Below the pieces are notes generated by a model. That model ran no database searches. It worked only from the letters and a program-made list of their open reading frames with translations, and was not told the origin of the DNA. Positions 52,883 through 61,010 of a stretch of 64,000 nucleotides of DNA are shown here, piece after piece. Location: NCBI GenBank assembly GCA_035363115.1, contig DAOSEM010000001.1, positions 1,246,730-1,310,729 on the forward strand. The letters run 5' to 3'. The stretch is from Syntrophales bacterium (lineage in GTDB: Bacteria > Desulfobacterota > Syntrophia > Syntrophales > PHBD01). The first letter of the stretch is position 1. Each line of letters begins with the position of its first letter. Position numbers and translations under genes: made by a program.

Positions 52883-54436
52883 ATGCCGGAAGGCCCCTTC
52901 ATTCTTGCCATCGACAACGGGACGCAGAGCGTTCGGGCCCTGCTGTTCGATCTGAGAGGGAACCTCGTCGCCAAGTCGAGGGTTCTCCTGGAGCCCTACT
53001 ACTCCGAGAAGCCGGGCTGGGCGGAGCAGGATCCCCGCTACTACTGGGAGAGTCTGTGCCGGGCCTGCCGGGAGCTGTGGAGCCGGAAGGACGTTCCGAA
53101 GGAGGCCGTCCGGGCTGTCGCCCTGACGACGCAGCGGTGCACGGTGATCAACGTCGACAGGGAGGGACGCCCGCTCCGGCCCGCCATTGTCTGGCTGGAC
53201 CAGCGCCGCACGGAGGGACTCAAACCCATCGGCGGGTTGTGGGGAGCCGCCTTCCGCGTCGCCGGCATGAGCGAGACCGCCGCCTATCTGCAGGCGGAGG
53301 CCGAGGCTAACTGGATCAAGACCCATCAGCCGGACGTCTGGAAGAAGACCCACAAGTTCCTCTTCCTCTCGGGATACCTGACCCACTGCCTGACGGGGCG
53401 ATTCGTGGATTCCGTGGGCTGCCAGGTGGGGTACGTGCCCTTCGACTACAAGCGTCTCCGGTGGGCGGCCTCGTGGGACTGGAAGTGGCGTATCCTGCCG
53501 GTGGAGCCGTCCATGCTGGTGGACCTGGTTCCCGCCACTGGCACCCTGGGGGAAATCACCCCGGAGGCTGCGGAGGCGACGGGAATCCCGGCAGGCCTTC
53601 CCCTCATCGCCGCGGCGGCCGACAAGGCCTGTGAGGTGATCGGCGCCGGATGCCTGGAGCCCGACGTCGCCTGCCTGAGCTACGGGACGACCGCCACCAT
53701 CAACACGACCCACCGGAAATACCTGGAGGCCATTCCCCTGATTCCTCCCTATCCATCGGCTGTACCGGGGGCCTACAGCCAGGAGATCATGGTGTACCGG
53801 GGCTACTGGATGGTGAGCTGGTTCAAGCGCGAATTCGCCGATCGCGAACAGGCCCTGGCCCTGGAGCGGGGCGTGGAGCCCGAGGCCCTCTTCGACGACC
53901 TGCTCCGTCAGTCTCCTCCCGGGTCTCAGGGGCTGGTGCTCCAGCCTTACTGGTCGCCGGGCGTCAAGGTGCCCGGACCGGAGGCGCGAGGAGCCATCAT
54001 CGGTTTCGGCGACGTTCACAATCGGGCCCACGTCTACCGGGCCATCCTGGAGGGCGTCGCCTATGCCCTCCGGGAAGGGAAGGAGCGAACGGAAAAGCGG
54101 AACGGCATTCCCATCACCGCCCTCAGGGTGGCGGGAGGCGGATCCCAGAGTGACGGGGCCATGCAGCTGACGGCGGACATCTTCGGCATTCCTTCGGCCA
54201 GGCCCCACATCTACGAGACGTCGGGACTCGGCGCCGCCATGGATGCCGCCGTGGGCACGGGACTTCATCCGGACTTCGCGACGGCGTGCCGGGAAATGAC
54301 CCGGGTGGGCCGGGTCTTCGAGCCCGATCCTGCCACGCACCGTCTGTACGACGATCTGTATCGCCGGGTGTACTGCCAGATGTACGGGAAGCTGAAGCCC
54401 CTTTACGAGGAAATCCGAAAGATATCCCGGTCCTGA
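52883..54436 (+). CDS. FGGY-family carbohydrate kinase
   Basis: The product is 517 residues. The N-terminal actin-like motif AIDNGTQSVRALLFDL, WAEQDPRYYWESL, VWLDQRRTEG, the middle LSYGTTATINTT and the C-terminal FGGY signature region LRVAGGGSQSDGAMQLTADIFG are intact. Family members phosphorylate glycerol, xylulose, ribulose, gluconate or autoinducer-2-like sugars. Substrate residues are not diagnostic by eye and no catabolic partner is adjacent. It follows the response regulator after 26 bases and may share its transcript. Confidence 0.85.
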   Translation: MPEGPFILAIDNGTQSVRALLFDLRGNLVAKSRVLLEPYYSEKPGWAEQDPRYYWESLCRACRELWSRKDVPKEAVRAVALTTQRCTVINVDREGRPLRPAIVWLDQRRTEGLKPIGGLWGAAFRVAGMSETAAYLQAEAEANWIKTHQPDVWKKTHKFLFLSGYLTHCLTGRFVDSVGCQVGYVPFDYKRLRWAASWDWKWRILPVEPSMLVDLVPATGTLGEITPEAAEATGIPAGLPLIAAAADKACEVIGAGCLEPDVACLSYGTTATINTTHRKYLEAIPLIPPYPSAVPGAYSQEIMVYRGYWMVSWFKREFADREQALALERGVEPEALFDDLLRQSPPGSQGLVLQPYWSPGVKVPGPEARGAIIGFGDVHNRAHVYRAILEGVAYALREGKERTEKRNGIPITALRVAGGGSQSDGAMQLTADIFGIPSARPHIYETSGLGAAMDAAVGTGLHPDFATACREMTRVGRVFEPDPATHRLYDDLYRRVYCQMYGKLKPLYEEIRKISRS

Positions 54437-54553
54437 CGGGGCCGGGAGCGGGCGGCCGGCGGAACGGGGAGAAAAATGTCCTTGTCTTTTTGCGGGGGGC
54501 CGCTATAATCCAGCGCCGGTCCGGCATGGTTGAAGGGGCCGGGAAAGGGTCCG

Positions 54554-55042
54554 ATGGACGTTCAGTTTGCCCCCTGGAGAATGGTCTACATCAAGGGAGA
54601 AAAACCGAAAGGATGCGTCTTCTGCAGGGAGGAAGCCCGTGATGACGAGCTCCTGCTCTGGGAGGGGGCGACCTGCCTCGTGATGCTGAACCGCTACCCT
54701 TACAACAACGGCCATCTGCTGGTGATGCCGTCCCGCCATGTGGCGAATCTCGACGATCTGACGGGAGAGGAAAGAACGGAGCTGTTCGATCTGCTGGACC
54801 GTTCCGTGCAGGTCCTTCGGGAGGCTCTCCATCCGGAGGGGATCAATGTCGGCATCAACCTCGGCCGGGCAGCCGGCGCCGGCGTGGAGGACCATCTACA
54901 CATCCACGTGGTTCCCCGCTGGTCCGGGGACACGAATTCCATGACCGTGGTGGGAGGAATCCGGGTGATTCCGGACAGCCTCACCGGAACCCGTGACGAA
55001 CTGAAGCCCCGTTTTCAAAAAGCCGCTTCCGGAGGCACGTGA
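54554..55042 (+). CDS. HIT-family nucleotide hydrolase/phosphorylase
   Basis: The product is 162 residues. The catalytic triad motif is DHLHIHVVPRW, preceded by LNRYPYNNGHLLVMPSRHVA and the zinc-like CVFCRE near the start. This arrangement matches the Ap4A-phosphorylase/FHIT-like branch found in Deltaproteobacteria and Actinobacteria, acting on dinucleoside polyphosphates or AMP conjugates. The ATG at 54554 was chosen with GGGAAAGGG upstream; a TTG start at 54530 is in frame. The stop overlaps the next gene's ATG. Confidence 0.88.
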   Translation: MDVQFAPWRMVYIKGEKPKGCVFCREEARDDELLLWEGATCLVMLNRYPYNNGHLLVMPSRHVANLDDLTGEERTELFDLLDRSVQVLREALHPEGINVGINLGRAAGAGVEDHLHIHVVPRWSGDTNSMTVVGGIRVIPDSLTGTRDELKPRFQKAASGGT

Positions 55043-55356
55043 TGAAGGTAGTCTATATCGTCCTTGTCATGCTGATCATGCTGTTTGTGATCACCTTTGC
55101 CCTGCAGAACCAGACGGACGTCGTCATCCAGTACTACGAGCTGTTTCCGAGGGTCGCGGTGGCCGCCTACATGCTTATTTTCCTGTCCTTCCTGGTTGGC
55201 GTGATCTTCACGGGGTTCCTGGGAGTCATCGAGCGCTTCCAGCTCAACCGCACCATCACAAGGCTGAACAAGCAGATCCGGGAGCTCCGGCGTGAGATCA
55301 GGGCCGGCGAGGCCCCGCCGGTCATCGAGGAGGGGACGACTGAACAGCAGCCGTAG
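55042..55356 (+). CDS. LapA-domain (DUF1049) small membrane protein
   Basis: The product is 104 residues with two membrane helices (VVYIVLVMLIMLFVITFAL and YMLIFLSFLVGVIFTGFLG) joined by the conserved FALQNQTDVVIQYY, then a cytoplasmic coiled coil (NRTITRLNKQIRELRREIR). This is the LapA/LPS-assembly protein A domain; in E. coli LapA with LapB controls lipopolysaccharide synthesis. The ATG at 55042 sits six bases after GGAGG; a GTG three bases earlier is possible. It ends the plus-strand run before a bidirectional terminator. Confidence 0.85.
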   Translation: MKVVYIVLVMLIMLFVITFALQNQTDVVIQYYELFPRVAVAAYMLIFLSFLVGVIFTGFLGVIERFQLNRTITRLNKQIRELRREIRAGEAPPVIEEGTTEQQP

Positions 55357-55408
55357 AACGGCATGAAAACAGAGGCGGGCTTCCGGCTCCGGCCTCGTTT
55401 CCGAAAAA

Positions 55409-55441
55409 AAGGGGGGACAGAATTGATATCTGTCCCCCTTT
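55409..55441. terminator. Bidirectional rho-independent terminator
   Basis: A GGGGGACAG / CTGTCCCCC stem (extended by AA/TT pairs to about 12 pairs) with a nine-base AATTGATAT loop. A-run on the left and T-run on the right let it stop both the lapA-side transcript and the convergent GGDEF-HD transcript. Confidence 0.8.
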
Positions 55442-55473
55442 CTGCGTCCGCGGAGGAAGGGGCTCCATCCCTT

Positions 55474-56034
55474 TTAAAGCCCGATCTGCTCGTGAACGCC
55501 GCACATCGCCGCGAGGGACAGCTCGACAAATTCGGGCAGCGGGATCCCGAGCTGCTCGCACTCCAGGATGTTCTCCCGCCGGACCGAGGCGGCAAAGGCC
55601 TTCTCCTTCATCCGCTTCACCACCGATTTCACCTTGACGCTTGCCACCTTCCGGTCGGGCTGAACCAGGGCCGTTGCGGTGATGAGGCCGGTGATCGTCT
55701 CGCCCGCCGCCAGGGCGTGATGGAAATCCGTTTCCCGGGGGAGCTTCGAGGCCGTTTCGTTGTGCCGGAGAACGGCGTCGATCATCTCCGGATCGTATCC
55801 CCACTTACGCAGGATCCGCTCCGCCTCGATGCCGTGGCGGGTGAGGTCGCCCTCCACCCGTTCGATGTCCAGGTCGTGAAGCAGGCCGGCCATGGCCCAC
55901 AGATCCTCGTTTTTTCCCAGGCGCCGGGCCAGGGAACGCATCACCGCCTCGGATGCAAAGCTGTGGGCGAGCATCCTTTCATCCGTCACATGGGCCTTGA
56001 GCAGGGCTACCGCTTCTTCACGATCCGGAATCAT
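55474..56034 (-). CDS. Possible internally initiated HD-domain phosphohydrolase (alternative product)
   Basis: Within the long frame, AGGAGGTGA (complement of the bases from 56039 to 56047) lies six bases before an in-frame ATG at 56034 that starts MIPDREEAVALLKAHV. The resulting 186 residues form a complete stand-alone HD protein of a type common in anaerobes, with MLAHSFASEAVMRS, GLLHDLDIERVEG and a conserved C-terminal EFVELSLAAMCG. Either the upstream GGDEF gene lost its stop and fused, or both products are made. This is an alternative reading, not a second locus. Confidence 0.5.
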   Translation of the reverse strand: MIPDREEAVALLKAHVTDERMLAHSFASEAVMRSLARRLGKNEDLWAMAGLLHDLDIERVEGDLTRHGIEAERILRKWGYDPEMIDAVLRHNETASKLPRETDFHHALAAGETITGLITATALVQPDRKVASVKVKSVVKRMKEKAFAASVRRENILECEQLGIPLPEFVELSLAAMCGVHEQIGL

Positions 56035-57501
56035 CGCGTCACCTCCTGCGGGGGGCTTCATTCCCGTGCCGGCCTTTGATGGCCTGGACGGGCCAGTGTT
56101 CGCCGGCGTCGTGCAGACCCGGTTTTTTCCCCGGCGTTTCGCCTCGTACATCAGCGAATCGGCCCGGGTGATGAAGGATCGTGATCCCTCTTCCGCATCG
56201 CACTGGGAGATGCCGATGCTGATGGTCTTGTGAACCGCCTCGCCGTTCCGGGGATGGAAGGAATGGGCCTGGAATACCTCCCGCATCCGCTCGGCCATGA
56301 TGGTGGCCTGAACGGTTGACGTCTCCGGCAGGAGGACCACGAACTCCTCGCCTCCGTAACGGCAGGCGACGTCGGATTTCCGGGTGCAGCGGCGGATCGC
56401 CGCGCCAAGGTGCTCGATGACGCGGTCCCCCTCCATGTGGCCGTAGGTGTCGTTAAAAACCTTGAAATCGTCGATGTCGATCATCATCAGGGACAGGGAC
56501 CGGCCGTAGCGCTGCGAGCGGGTCATTTCAAGGGTCAGCGCGTTGTAGAAGTGCCGCTGGTTGTAGAGGCCCGTCAGGTTGTCGGTGATGCTCAGCTCCT
56601 CCAGGTGCTGGACGCTATCCCGCAGAGCCTCCTCCATCTGGCGACGTTTCGTGATGTCCCTCGACATCCCCTGGAGAGCAATGACCTCCCCCTTATCGTT
56701 GCGGATGGCTCGCAGTACGTTCTCGATCCAGAGGATGGATCCGTTCTTGTGATAGTATTCCAGCTCGAGCGTCACGGATCGGTCCGGATCGACGCCGGGC
56801 CGGCCGTCGATCTCCAGTTCGTGGGCCAGGCGCTCGAAGGCCACCTTGAGCGATTCCGGGGTGAGCTGCTCCTCGACGGTCTGCCGGTAGCGCTCCTCCG
56901 GCGTATAGCCGAGGACGCGGAAAATCGAGGGGCTGACGTACGTTGTCCGGAGGTCCAGCGACTGTGTCCAGAGGATGTCCCCCATGTTCTCCACCAGGAA
57001 GCTGAGCCGCTCCTCGTTTTCCCGGAGCGCCCTCTCCGTTTTCAGCCGCTCCGTGATGTCCCGGCCCACCGCATGATAGCCGGTCAGATTCTGCCCGCCT
57101 TCGAAAACGGCGATGAGCATCCACTGGTGCCAGGAAATCCCGCCGTCCGGATCGGAAATCCGGTACTCCGTCGTGACGACCGGTTTTTCCGGTGTCAGGG
57201 CTCTGTGCTGCGATCTTGCCTGGGATCGGCTTTCCTGCGGGATGATGTCGTAGATGCTTTTGCCGATCAAGTCCCCGGGGGATATGGAAAAGCGGGAGCA
57301 GAGGGCTTCGTTGACGAACGCCACCATGCCGTCGGGCAGGCAGTGGATGATGAACTCGGGGGACGTCGACACGGAAATGTGACGGTTCTCGATCCGCCGG
57401 TTCAGGTCATTTCCCCTGACGGGCTGCCGGAACGTCGATTCCACCGTCGACTCAACCTCAGGGGCTCCCGGGGGCCCGGGTATGTCGTGCCGATCGCTCA
57501 T
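55474..57501 (-). CDS. PAS-PAS-GGDEF-HD protein (c-di-GMP cyclase fused to HD phosphohydrolase)
   Basis: The product is 675 residues as one open frame. Two PAS domains (~45-160 and ~175-300; HAVGRDITERLK and LQGMSRDITKRRQ end them) precede a diguanylate cyclase with active site CRYGGEEFVVLLP and an inhibitory RxxD site (RKSD) exactly five residues before GGEEF. A Pro/Gly-rich linker leads to an HD domain (GLLHDLDIERVEGDLTRHG). The PAS inputs are soluble, so a cytoplasmic signal is likely. The HD part is preceded in frame by a perfect ribosome-binding site (see the separate entry), so a separate small protein may also be made. Confidence 0.88.
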   Translation of the reverse strand: MSDRHDIPGPPGAPEVESTVESTFRQPVRGNDLNRRIENRHISVSTSPEFIIHCLPDGMVAFVNEALCSRFSISPGDLIGKSIYDIIPQESRSQARSQHRALTPEKPVVTTEYRISDPDGGISWHQWMLIAVFEGGQNLTGYHAVGRDITERLKTERALRENEERLSFLVENMGDILWTQSLDLRTTYVSPSIFRVLGYTPEERYRQTVEEQLTPESLKVAFERLAHELEIDGRPGVDPDRSVTLELEYYHKNGSILWIENVLRAIRNDKGEVIALQGMSRDITKRRQMEEALRDSVQHLEELSITDNLTGLYNQRHFYNALTLEMTRSQRYGRSLSLMMIDIDDFKVFNDTYGHMEGDRVIEHLGAAIRRCTRKSDVACRYGGEEFVVLLPETSTVQATIMAERMREVFQAHSFHPRNGEAVHKTISIGISQCDAEEGSRSFITRADSLMYEAKRRGKNRVCTTPANTGPSRPSKAGTGMKPPAGGDAMIPDREEAVALLKAHVTDERMLAHSFASEAVMRSLARRLGKNEDLWAMAGLLHDLDIERVEGDLTRHGIEAERILRKWGYDPEMIDAVLRHNETASKLPRETDFHHALAAGETITGLITATALVQPDRKVASVKVKSVVKRMKEKAFAASVRRENILECEQLGIPLPEFVELSLAAMCGVHEQIGL

Positions 57502-57609
57502 AGTGAATCTTCCGTGTATCCGGATGGTTGAAAACTGTCCGGTCCGTCAGGGCCGTACTTCTTAACGTGGCGGCCTGTTGCCGTCAACGGAAAAAGATGC
57601 CGCCGACAA

Positions 57610-58308
57610 TCAGGAAACGGCACCGTGTTTCCGCAGCAGTTGCACAACGGCGCCGGCCACCCTCCTGTAGCCTTCCGCGTTGGGATGAATAGGGTCCCCC
57701 TTGAGGCTTCCGTCGGACAGGACGTCCGTCAACACCCGATCTTCCAGGGGAACCTTCATCTCGCCGGCGATCTCCCGGTAGAGAGCGGGCGGTTTCAGGA
57801 GAAGACCCGGCGCGGGTACGGCCAACAGAACCACGGCCACTCCCTTTTCCCGGGCGATGGCGATCATGGCGCGCAGGTTCCGCGCCGTTTCCCGTGTGTC
57901 CATCCTCCTCAGAAAATCGTTGCCGCCGTGGCAGAGAATCACCACGTCCGGCCTTGTCTCGGCGAGTGCGGCAGGGAGCCTCCGGAGTCCCTCCGCGGAC
58001 ACCTCGCCCGGCACGCCGGACCGAACGACCCGGATCTTCAGGAGCCCCTCAAGGACCTCCGGGTAGCTTTGTCCGGGACCCGCCCCGTTGCCGGCGGTCA
58101 GGCTGTCGCCGAAGGCGAGGATGGTTTTCCCGGAATCGAGCCGGGGCAGCCGTTCCCGATCGGAGCAGCCGGCCAAAAGGGCCAGGAGAAGAAGGAGAAT
58201 CAGAACGCCGGCGCATCGGCGGGACGGGGGATGAAGGCTTCCCGTTGCGGAGACCGGGCTGTTTCGGGTAGAGGAGGAAGGAACCGACCCGTCCGTGCGG
58301 GGGTGCAA
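57610..58308 (-). CDS. GDSL-type esterase/lipase, predicted lipoprotein
   Basis: GDSL block I is LAFGDSLTAGNGAGPG, the Asn of block III is in CHGGNDFLRR, and the catalytic Asp/His of block V are in DPIHPNAEGYR. A hydrophobic segment ending in the lipobox LAGC (LILLLLLALLAGCSDRER) predicts a lipid-anchored periplasmic TesA-like esterase. The start is unclear. TTG at 58308 gives a 32-residue leader before the hydrophobic core. The only in-frame ATG, at 58377, overlaps the divergent gene and gives an even longer leader. The mature enzyme is ~175 residues, normal for TesA-like proteins. Confidence 0.75.
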   Translation of the reverse strand: MHPRTDGSVPSSSTRNSPVSATGSLHPPSRRCAGVLILLLLLALLAGCSDRERLPRLDSGKTILAFGDSLTAGNGAGPGQSYPEVLEGLLKIRVVRSGVPGEVSAEGLRRLPAALAETRPDVVILCHGGNDFLRRMDTRETARNLRAMIAIAREKGVAVVLLAVPAPGLLLKPPALYREIAGEMKVPLEDRVLTDVLSDGSLKGDPIHPNAEGYRRVAGAVVQLLRKHGAVS

Positions 58309-58347
58309 AACACCGGCCGCCGGCAGGCGGGGAAGAAGGAGGGGACG

Positions 58348-58989
58348 ATGATCCTGTATGCCGTGGCGGACGTTCATGGGAAAAAGGAGAACCTCGATCG
58401 AATCGAGCGGACCATTCGGGAATGCAGGCCCGACGCCGTCATCGTCGCCGGGGACGTGGCAACGCGGCGGGACGCCGCTCCCGTTCTCAAGCGTTTGGAC
58501 AGTCTGGGCGTTCCGGTCATGCTTGTCCGCGGCAACATGGACCCTCCCGGCCTGGACGCCGAGGCGGATAGATACGGGAACATCCGGTCCCTCCACCACA
58601 GCGAGGTCGTGATCGGAGACGTTCCGTTCATCGGGATCAGTGGTACGATCCCCGTTCCCTTTCGCACCCGCATTACGTTCCGGGAAGACCGGGATCTCGC
58701 GGTCCTGATGCCGCGGGTCCGTCGAGAGACGGTCCTGGTCGCCCATCCCCCGCCGCTGGGCGTTCTCGACCGGGCCTTCGGGATGCTTCACGCCGGTTCG
58801 CCGGGCCTTCGGGATTTTATCCGGAAGACGGAGCCGCGCCTCTTTGTCTGTGGTCACATTCACGAGGCGGCTGGGGCGGAGCGGATCGGGCGCACCCTGG
58901 TCGTCAATGCCGCCATGGGGAGAAGGGGAGGAGGAGCGTTTATCCGCCTGGGGCAGCAGGATGACGACATCCGCCTGGAATGGCCGTGA
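58348..58989 (+). CDS. Calcineurin-like metallophosphoesterase (YfcE/Rv-type)
   Basis: The product is 213 residues. Metal-binding motifs are AVADVHGKKEN (D-x-H), VIVAGDVATR (GD), VRGNMDPPG (GN-D), LVAHPPP and VCGHIHEAAG (GHxH). The family hydrolyses phosphodiesters or nucleotides; a substrate is not evident. AAGGAGGGG lies before the ATG. It is divergent from the GDSL gene with only ~40 bases between the likely starts. Confidence 0.85.
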   Translation: MILYAVADVHGKKENLDRIERTIRECRPDAVIVAGDVATRRDAAPVLKRLDSLGVPVMLVRGNMDPPGLDAEADRYGNIRSLHHSEVVIGDVPFIGISGTIPVPFRTRITFREDRDLAVLMPRVRRETVLVAHPPPLGVLDRAFGMLHAGSPGLRDFIRKTEPRLFVCGHIHEAAGAERIGRTLVVNAAMGRRGGGAFIRLGQQDDDIRLEWP

Positions 58990-59050
58990 GGCGGAACGGG
59001 CACGGGCTTCTCCACGCCATGAAAAGCCGGAGACCCTCCGGGGATCCTGC

Positions 59051-59965
59051 TTATTCCTCCGGCAGCCTCTCGTGCGGTACGTCCAGCCAGTTGCCCGAGG
59101 GGATGGGGCTCATGCCGGCCGGCGTTCCGTCGTAGAGATACGCCCAGGCCGCATAGGCGTTCCCGTCTTCCGCCCGGACCCTGACGATGGCGCGCCGGAA
59201 GAGAGAGCCGGTGGAGCCGTAACGCCGGACGGTCTCGACGATGTCCAGCATCTCGAAGGCCCTTTTCAGGTCTACCAGGGGATAGATCTCACCCTGAATC
59301 TCCTGGCCCTCGTGCTCCGCCGGAAACATGGCCGGAAACCCCTTCCCGCTTGCGTAGAGCACTCCCGGGGCCTTTGCCCGCATGCCCGCCCGGTGGTCGC
59401 ACCAGTGTTCCAGAATGTGGTGCCGGACCTCCCCTTCCATCAGGGTGCCGTATACGAAGAGATTTTCGATGCACCAGGGGGGCTCCTTGCCGCGGGAAAC
59501 GGGCCGGAGTATGCGGTCGGTGAATCCGTGTGCCGCAAGCCCCTCCTTGACGATCTCGACATATTCCTCCGTGGGCTTGACGAATCCCCCCTCCGTCAGG
59601 GAGGTGTCGACCTGGTATGTGACGGCGGAATGTTCCCGTCCGTCCTCCGTCAGGGCGACGACGTCGAGATGCTTGTAATCCTTGGGGGCGCTGACCCTCC
59701 GGTCCAGGATCTTCCAGCCCTCGGGCGTCATGTGGTATAAGACGCCCGGGGTGGCCTGACCGAGCCGGTGGCGGATGTTGAGGGAACCGCCCACCCGGAC
59801 GGGCGAGGGGAGGTTGAACACGATCTGCGTGTCCGGCAGGTAGGCCCGGGCGAAGACCGATCCCATCGGGTAGGGCTGGTTGTTGTCCCGGCACCACTGC
59901 CGCAGATCCGCCTCGTTCATGTTCGTACCGTATGAAAAGTAAAGGATGTCCTGTCCGTCTTCCAT
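59051..59965 (-). CDS. Tandem gamma-glutamylcyclotransferase-fold protein
   Basis: The product is 304 residues with two consecutive GGCT/AIG2-like domains. The first begins LYFSYGTNMNEADLRQWC and runs to ~residue 160; the second begins NLFVYGTLMEGEVRHHILE. YGTN and YGTL are the substrate-loop motifs. In known members a Glu downstream is the base; the second domain has a candidate in AEHEGQEIQGEIYPL. Activity could be on gamma-glutamyl amines or diketopiperazine-like substrates. The ATG at 59965 has GGGGGAA upstream. It is divergent from the Mut7-C gene with ~100 bases between. Confidence 0.75.
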   Translation of the reverse strand: MEDGQDILYFSYGTNMNEADLRQWCRDNNQPYPMGSVFARAYLPDTQIVFNLPSPVRVGGSLNIRHRLGQATPGVLYHMTPEGWKILDRRVSAPKDYKHLDVVALTEDGREHSAVTYQVDTSLTEGGFVKPTEEYVEIVKEGLAAHGFTDRILRPVSRGKEPPWCIENLFVYGTLMEGEVRHHILEHWCDHRAGMRAKAPGVLYASGKGFPAMFPAEHEGQEIQGEIYPLVDLKRAFEMLDIVETVRRYGSTGSLFRRAIVRVRAEDGNAYAAWAYLYDGTPAGMSPIPSGNWLDVPHERLPEE

Positions 59966-60064
59966 GTGCTTCCCCCTGTTGAAGGGCTCCCGCCCATGAT
60001 GGAGGGCGAATATAGCACAAGGCAAAACGGATTGGAAATGACTTCCCTTCGCGGAGGTGCGGGC

Positions 60065-60550
60065 GTGGAAGCAGGCGGCGTTGTGAAGCTGATTGTCGAC
60101 GGGAACCTCGGGAAGCTCGCCCGGTGGCTGCGGGCCCTGGGGTGTGACACGGTCTGCCACGAGGGCCGCGCGGACCGCTTTCTGCTCAGGAGGGCGTATC
60201 TGGAAGAGCGGATTGTGGTCACGAAGAGCCGGACCCTGGCGGCGAGGCCGTTCCGGGGGCGGCTGGTCCTGATCACGGCGGACCGGTGGGAGGAACAGCT
60301 TGTGGAAGCGGTGGCCGCTCTCGGGCTGTCCTTCGATGCCCTCGCCGTTTTGGGGCGATGCCTGGAATGCAACGAGGTGTTGTCGGACGTGGAGAAGGGA
60401 GCGGTGGAAGGGCTGGTCCCCCCCTACATCCTGGAGACGCAGCCGGGTTTCCGGAGATGCGGGCGCTGCGGGCGGGTCTACTGGGCCGGGAGCCACGCGG
60501 AGAGGATGCTCCGCGTCATGCGGAGCCGCATTCCGTCTCGTCCCCCTTGA
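60065..60550 (+). CDS. Mut7-C PIN-like RNase-domain protein with zinc ribbon
   Basis: The product is 161 residues. The PIN-like part has LIVDGNLGKLARWLRALGCD and RIVVTKSRTL, with the acidic residues of the Mut7-C fold. The C-terminal zinc ribbon has CLECNEVL and CGRCGRVYW. Mut7-C proteins are predicted single-strand RNases, function not settled in bacteria. The start is GTG at 60065, chosen because GGAGG is seven bases before it; an ATG at 60038 with a poor site is in frame. The 3' end overlaps the convergent mogA gene by 35 bases. Confidence 0.78.
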   Translation: MEAGGVVKLIVDGNLGKLARWLRALGCDTVCHEGRADRFLLRRAYLEERIVVTKSRTLAARPFRGRLVLITADRWEEQLVEAVAALGLSFDALAVLGRCLECNEVLSDVEKGAVEGLVPPYILETQPGFRRCGRCGRVYWAGSHAERMLRVMRSRIPSRPP

Positions 60551-61010
60551 TCTTTTCGACGGCGTGGGGAATGGCCGGCAGGAGCACCTCGAGATTCTCC
60601 CGGGCACCCCTCGGGCTGCCGGGGAGATTGACGATCAGCGAGGCGCCACGGATGCCCACAATGGCGCGGGAAATCATGGCGTGTGGCGTCTTCGTGGCGC
60701 TTGCCCTGCGCATGGCCTCCGCCATGCCGGGGATCTCCTTGTGGATCACCGCGAGCGTCGCGTCCGGCGTCACGTCGCGGGGGCTGACCCCCGTTCCGCC
60801 GGTCGTGACGATCAGGTCCAGCTTTTCCTCGTCTGCGAAGCGGACCAGGATCTCCCGGATCCGGTCCGTCTCGTCGGGCACGATCGCCGTCTGGTCGATC
60901 CGGCAACCGATCCCCTGAAGCAGGCGGGCTACCTCGGGTCCGCTCAGGTCCTCCCGGGCTCCCTGGGAGCCACGGTCGCTGACCGTGATGACGCCGGCAC
61001 GGATGATCAT
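60516..61010 (-). CDS. mogA: Molybdopterin adenylyltransferase (MogA/MoaB family)
   Basis: The product is 164 residues, the compact MogA/MoaB form. The MoCF motif TTGGTGVSPRDVTPDAT and the second motif ASLIVNLPGSPRGARENL are intact, and the N-terminus AGVITVSDRGSQG is characteristic. It adenylylates molybdopterin so that MoeA (36590-37831) can insert metal. The ATG overlaps the stop of the EF-G-like gene as ATGA, so it is expressed with it; nothing known links the two functions. Confidence 0.93.
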   Translation of the reverse strand: MIIRAGVITVSDRGSQGAREDLSGPEVARLLQGIGCRIDQTAIVPDETDRIREILVRFADEEKLDLIVTTGGTGVSPRDVTPDATLAVIHKEIPGMAEAMRRASATKTPHAMISRAIVGIRGASLIVNLPGSPRGARENLEVLLPAIPHAVEKIKGDETECGSA

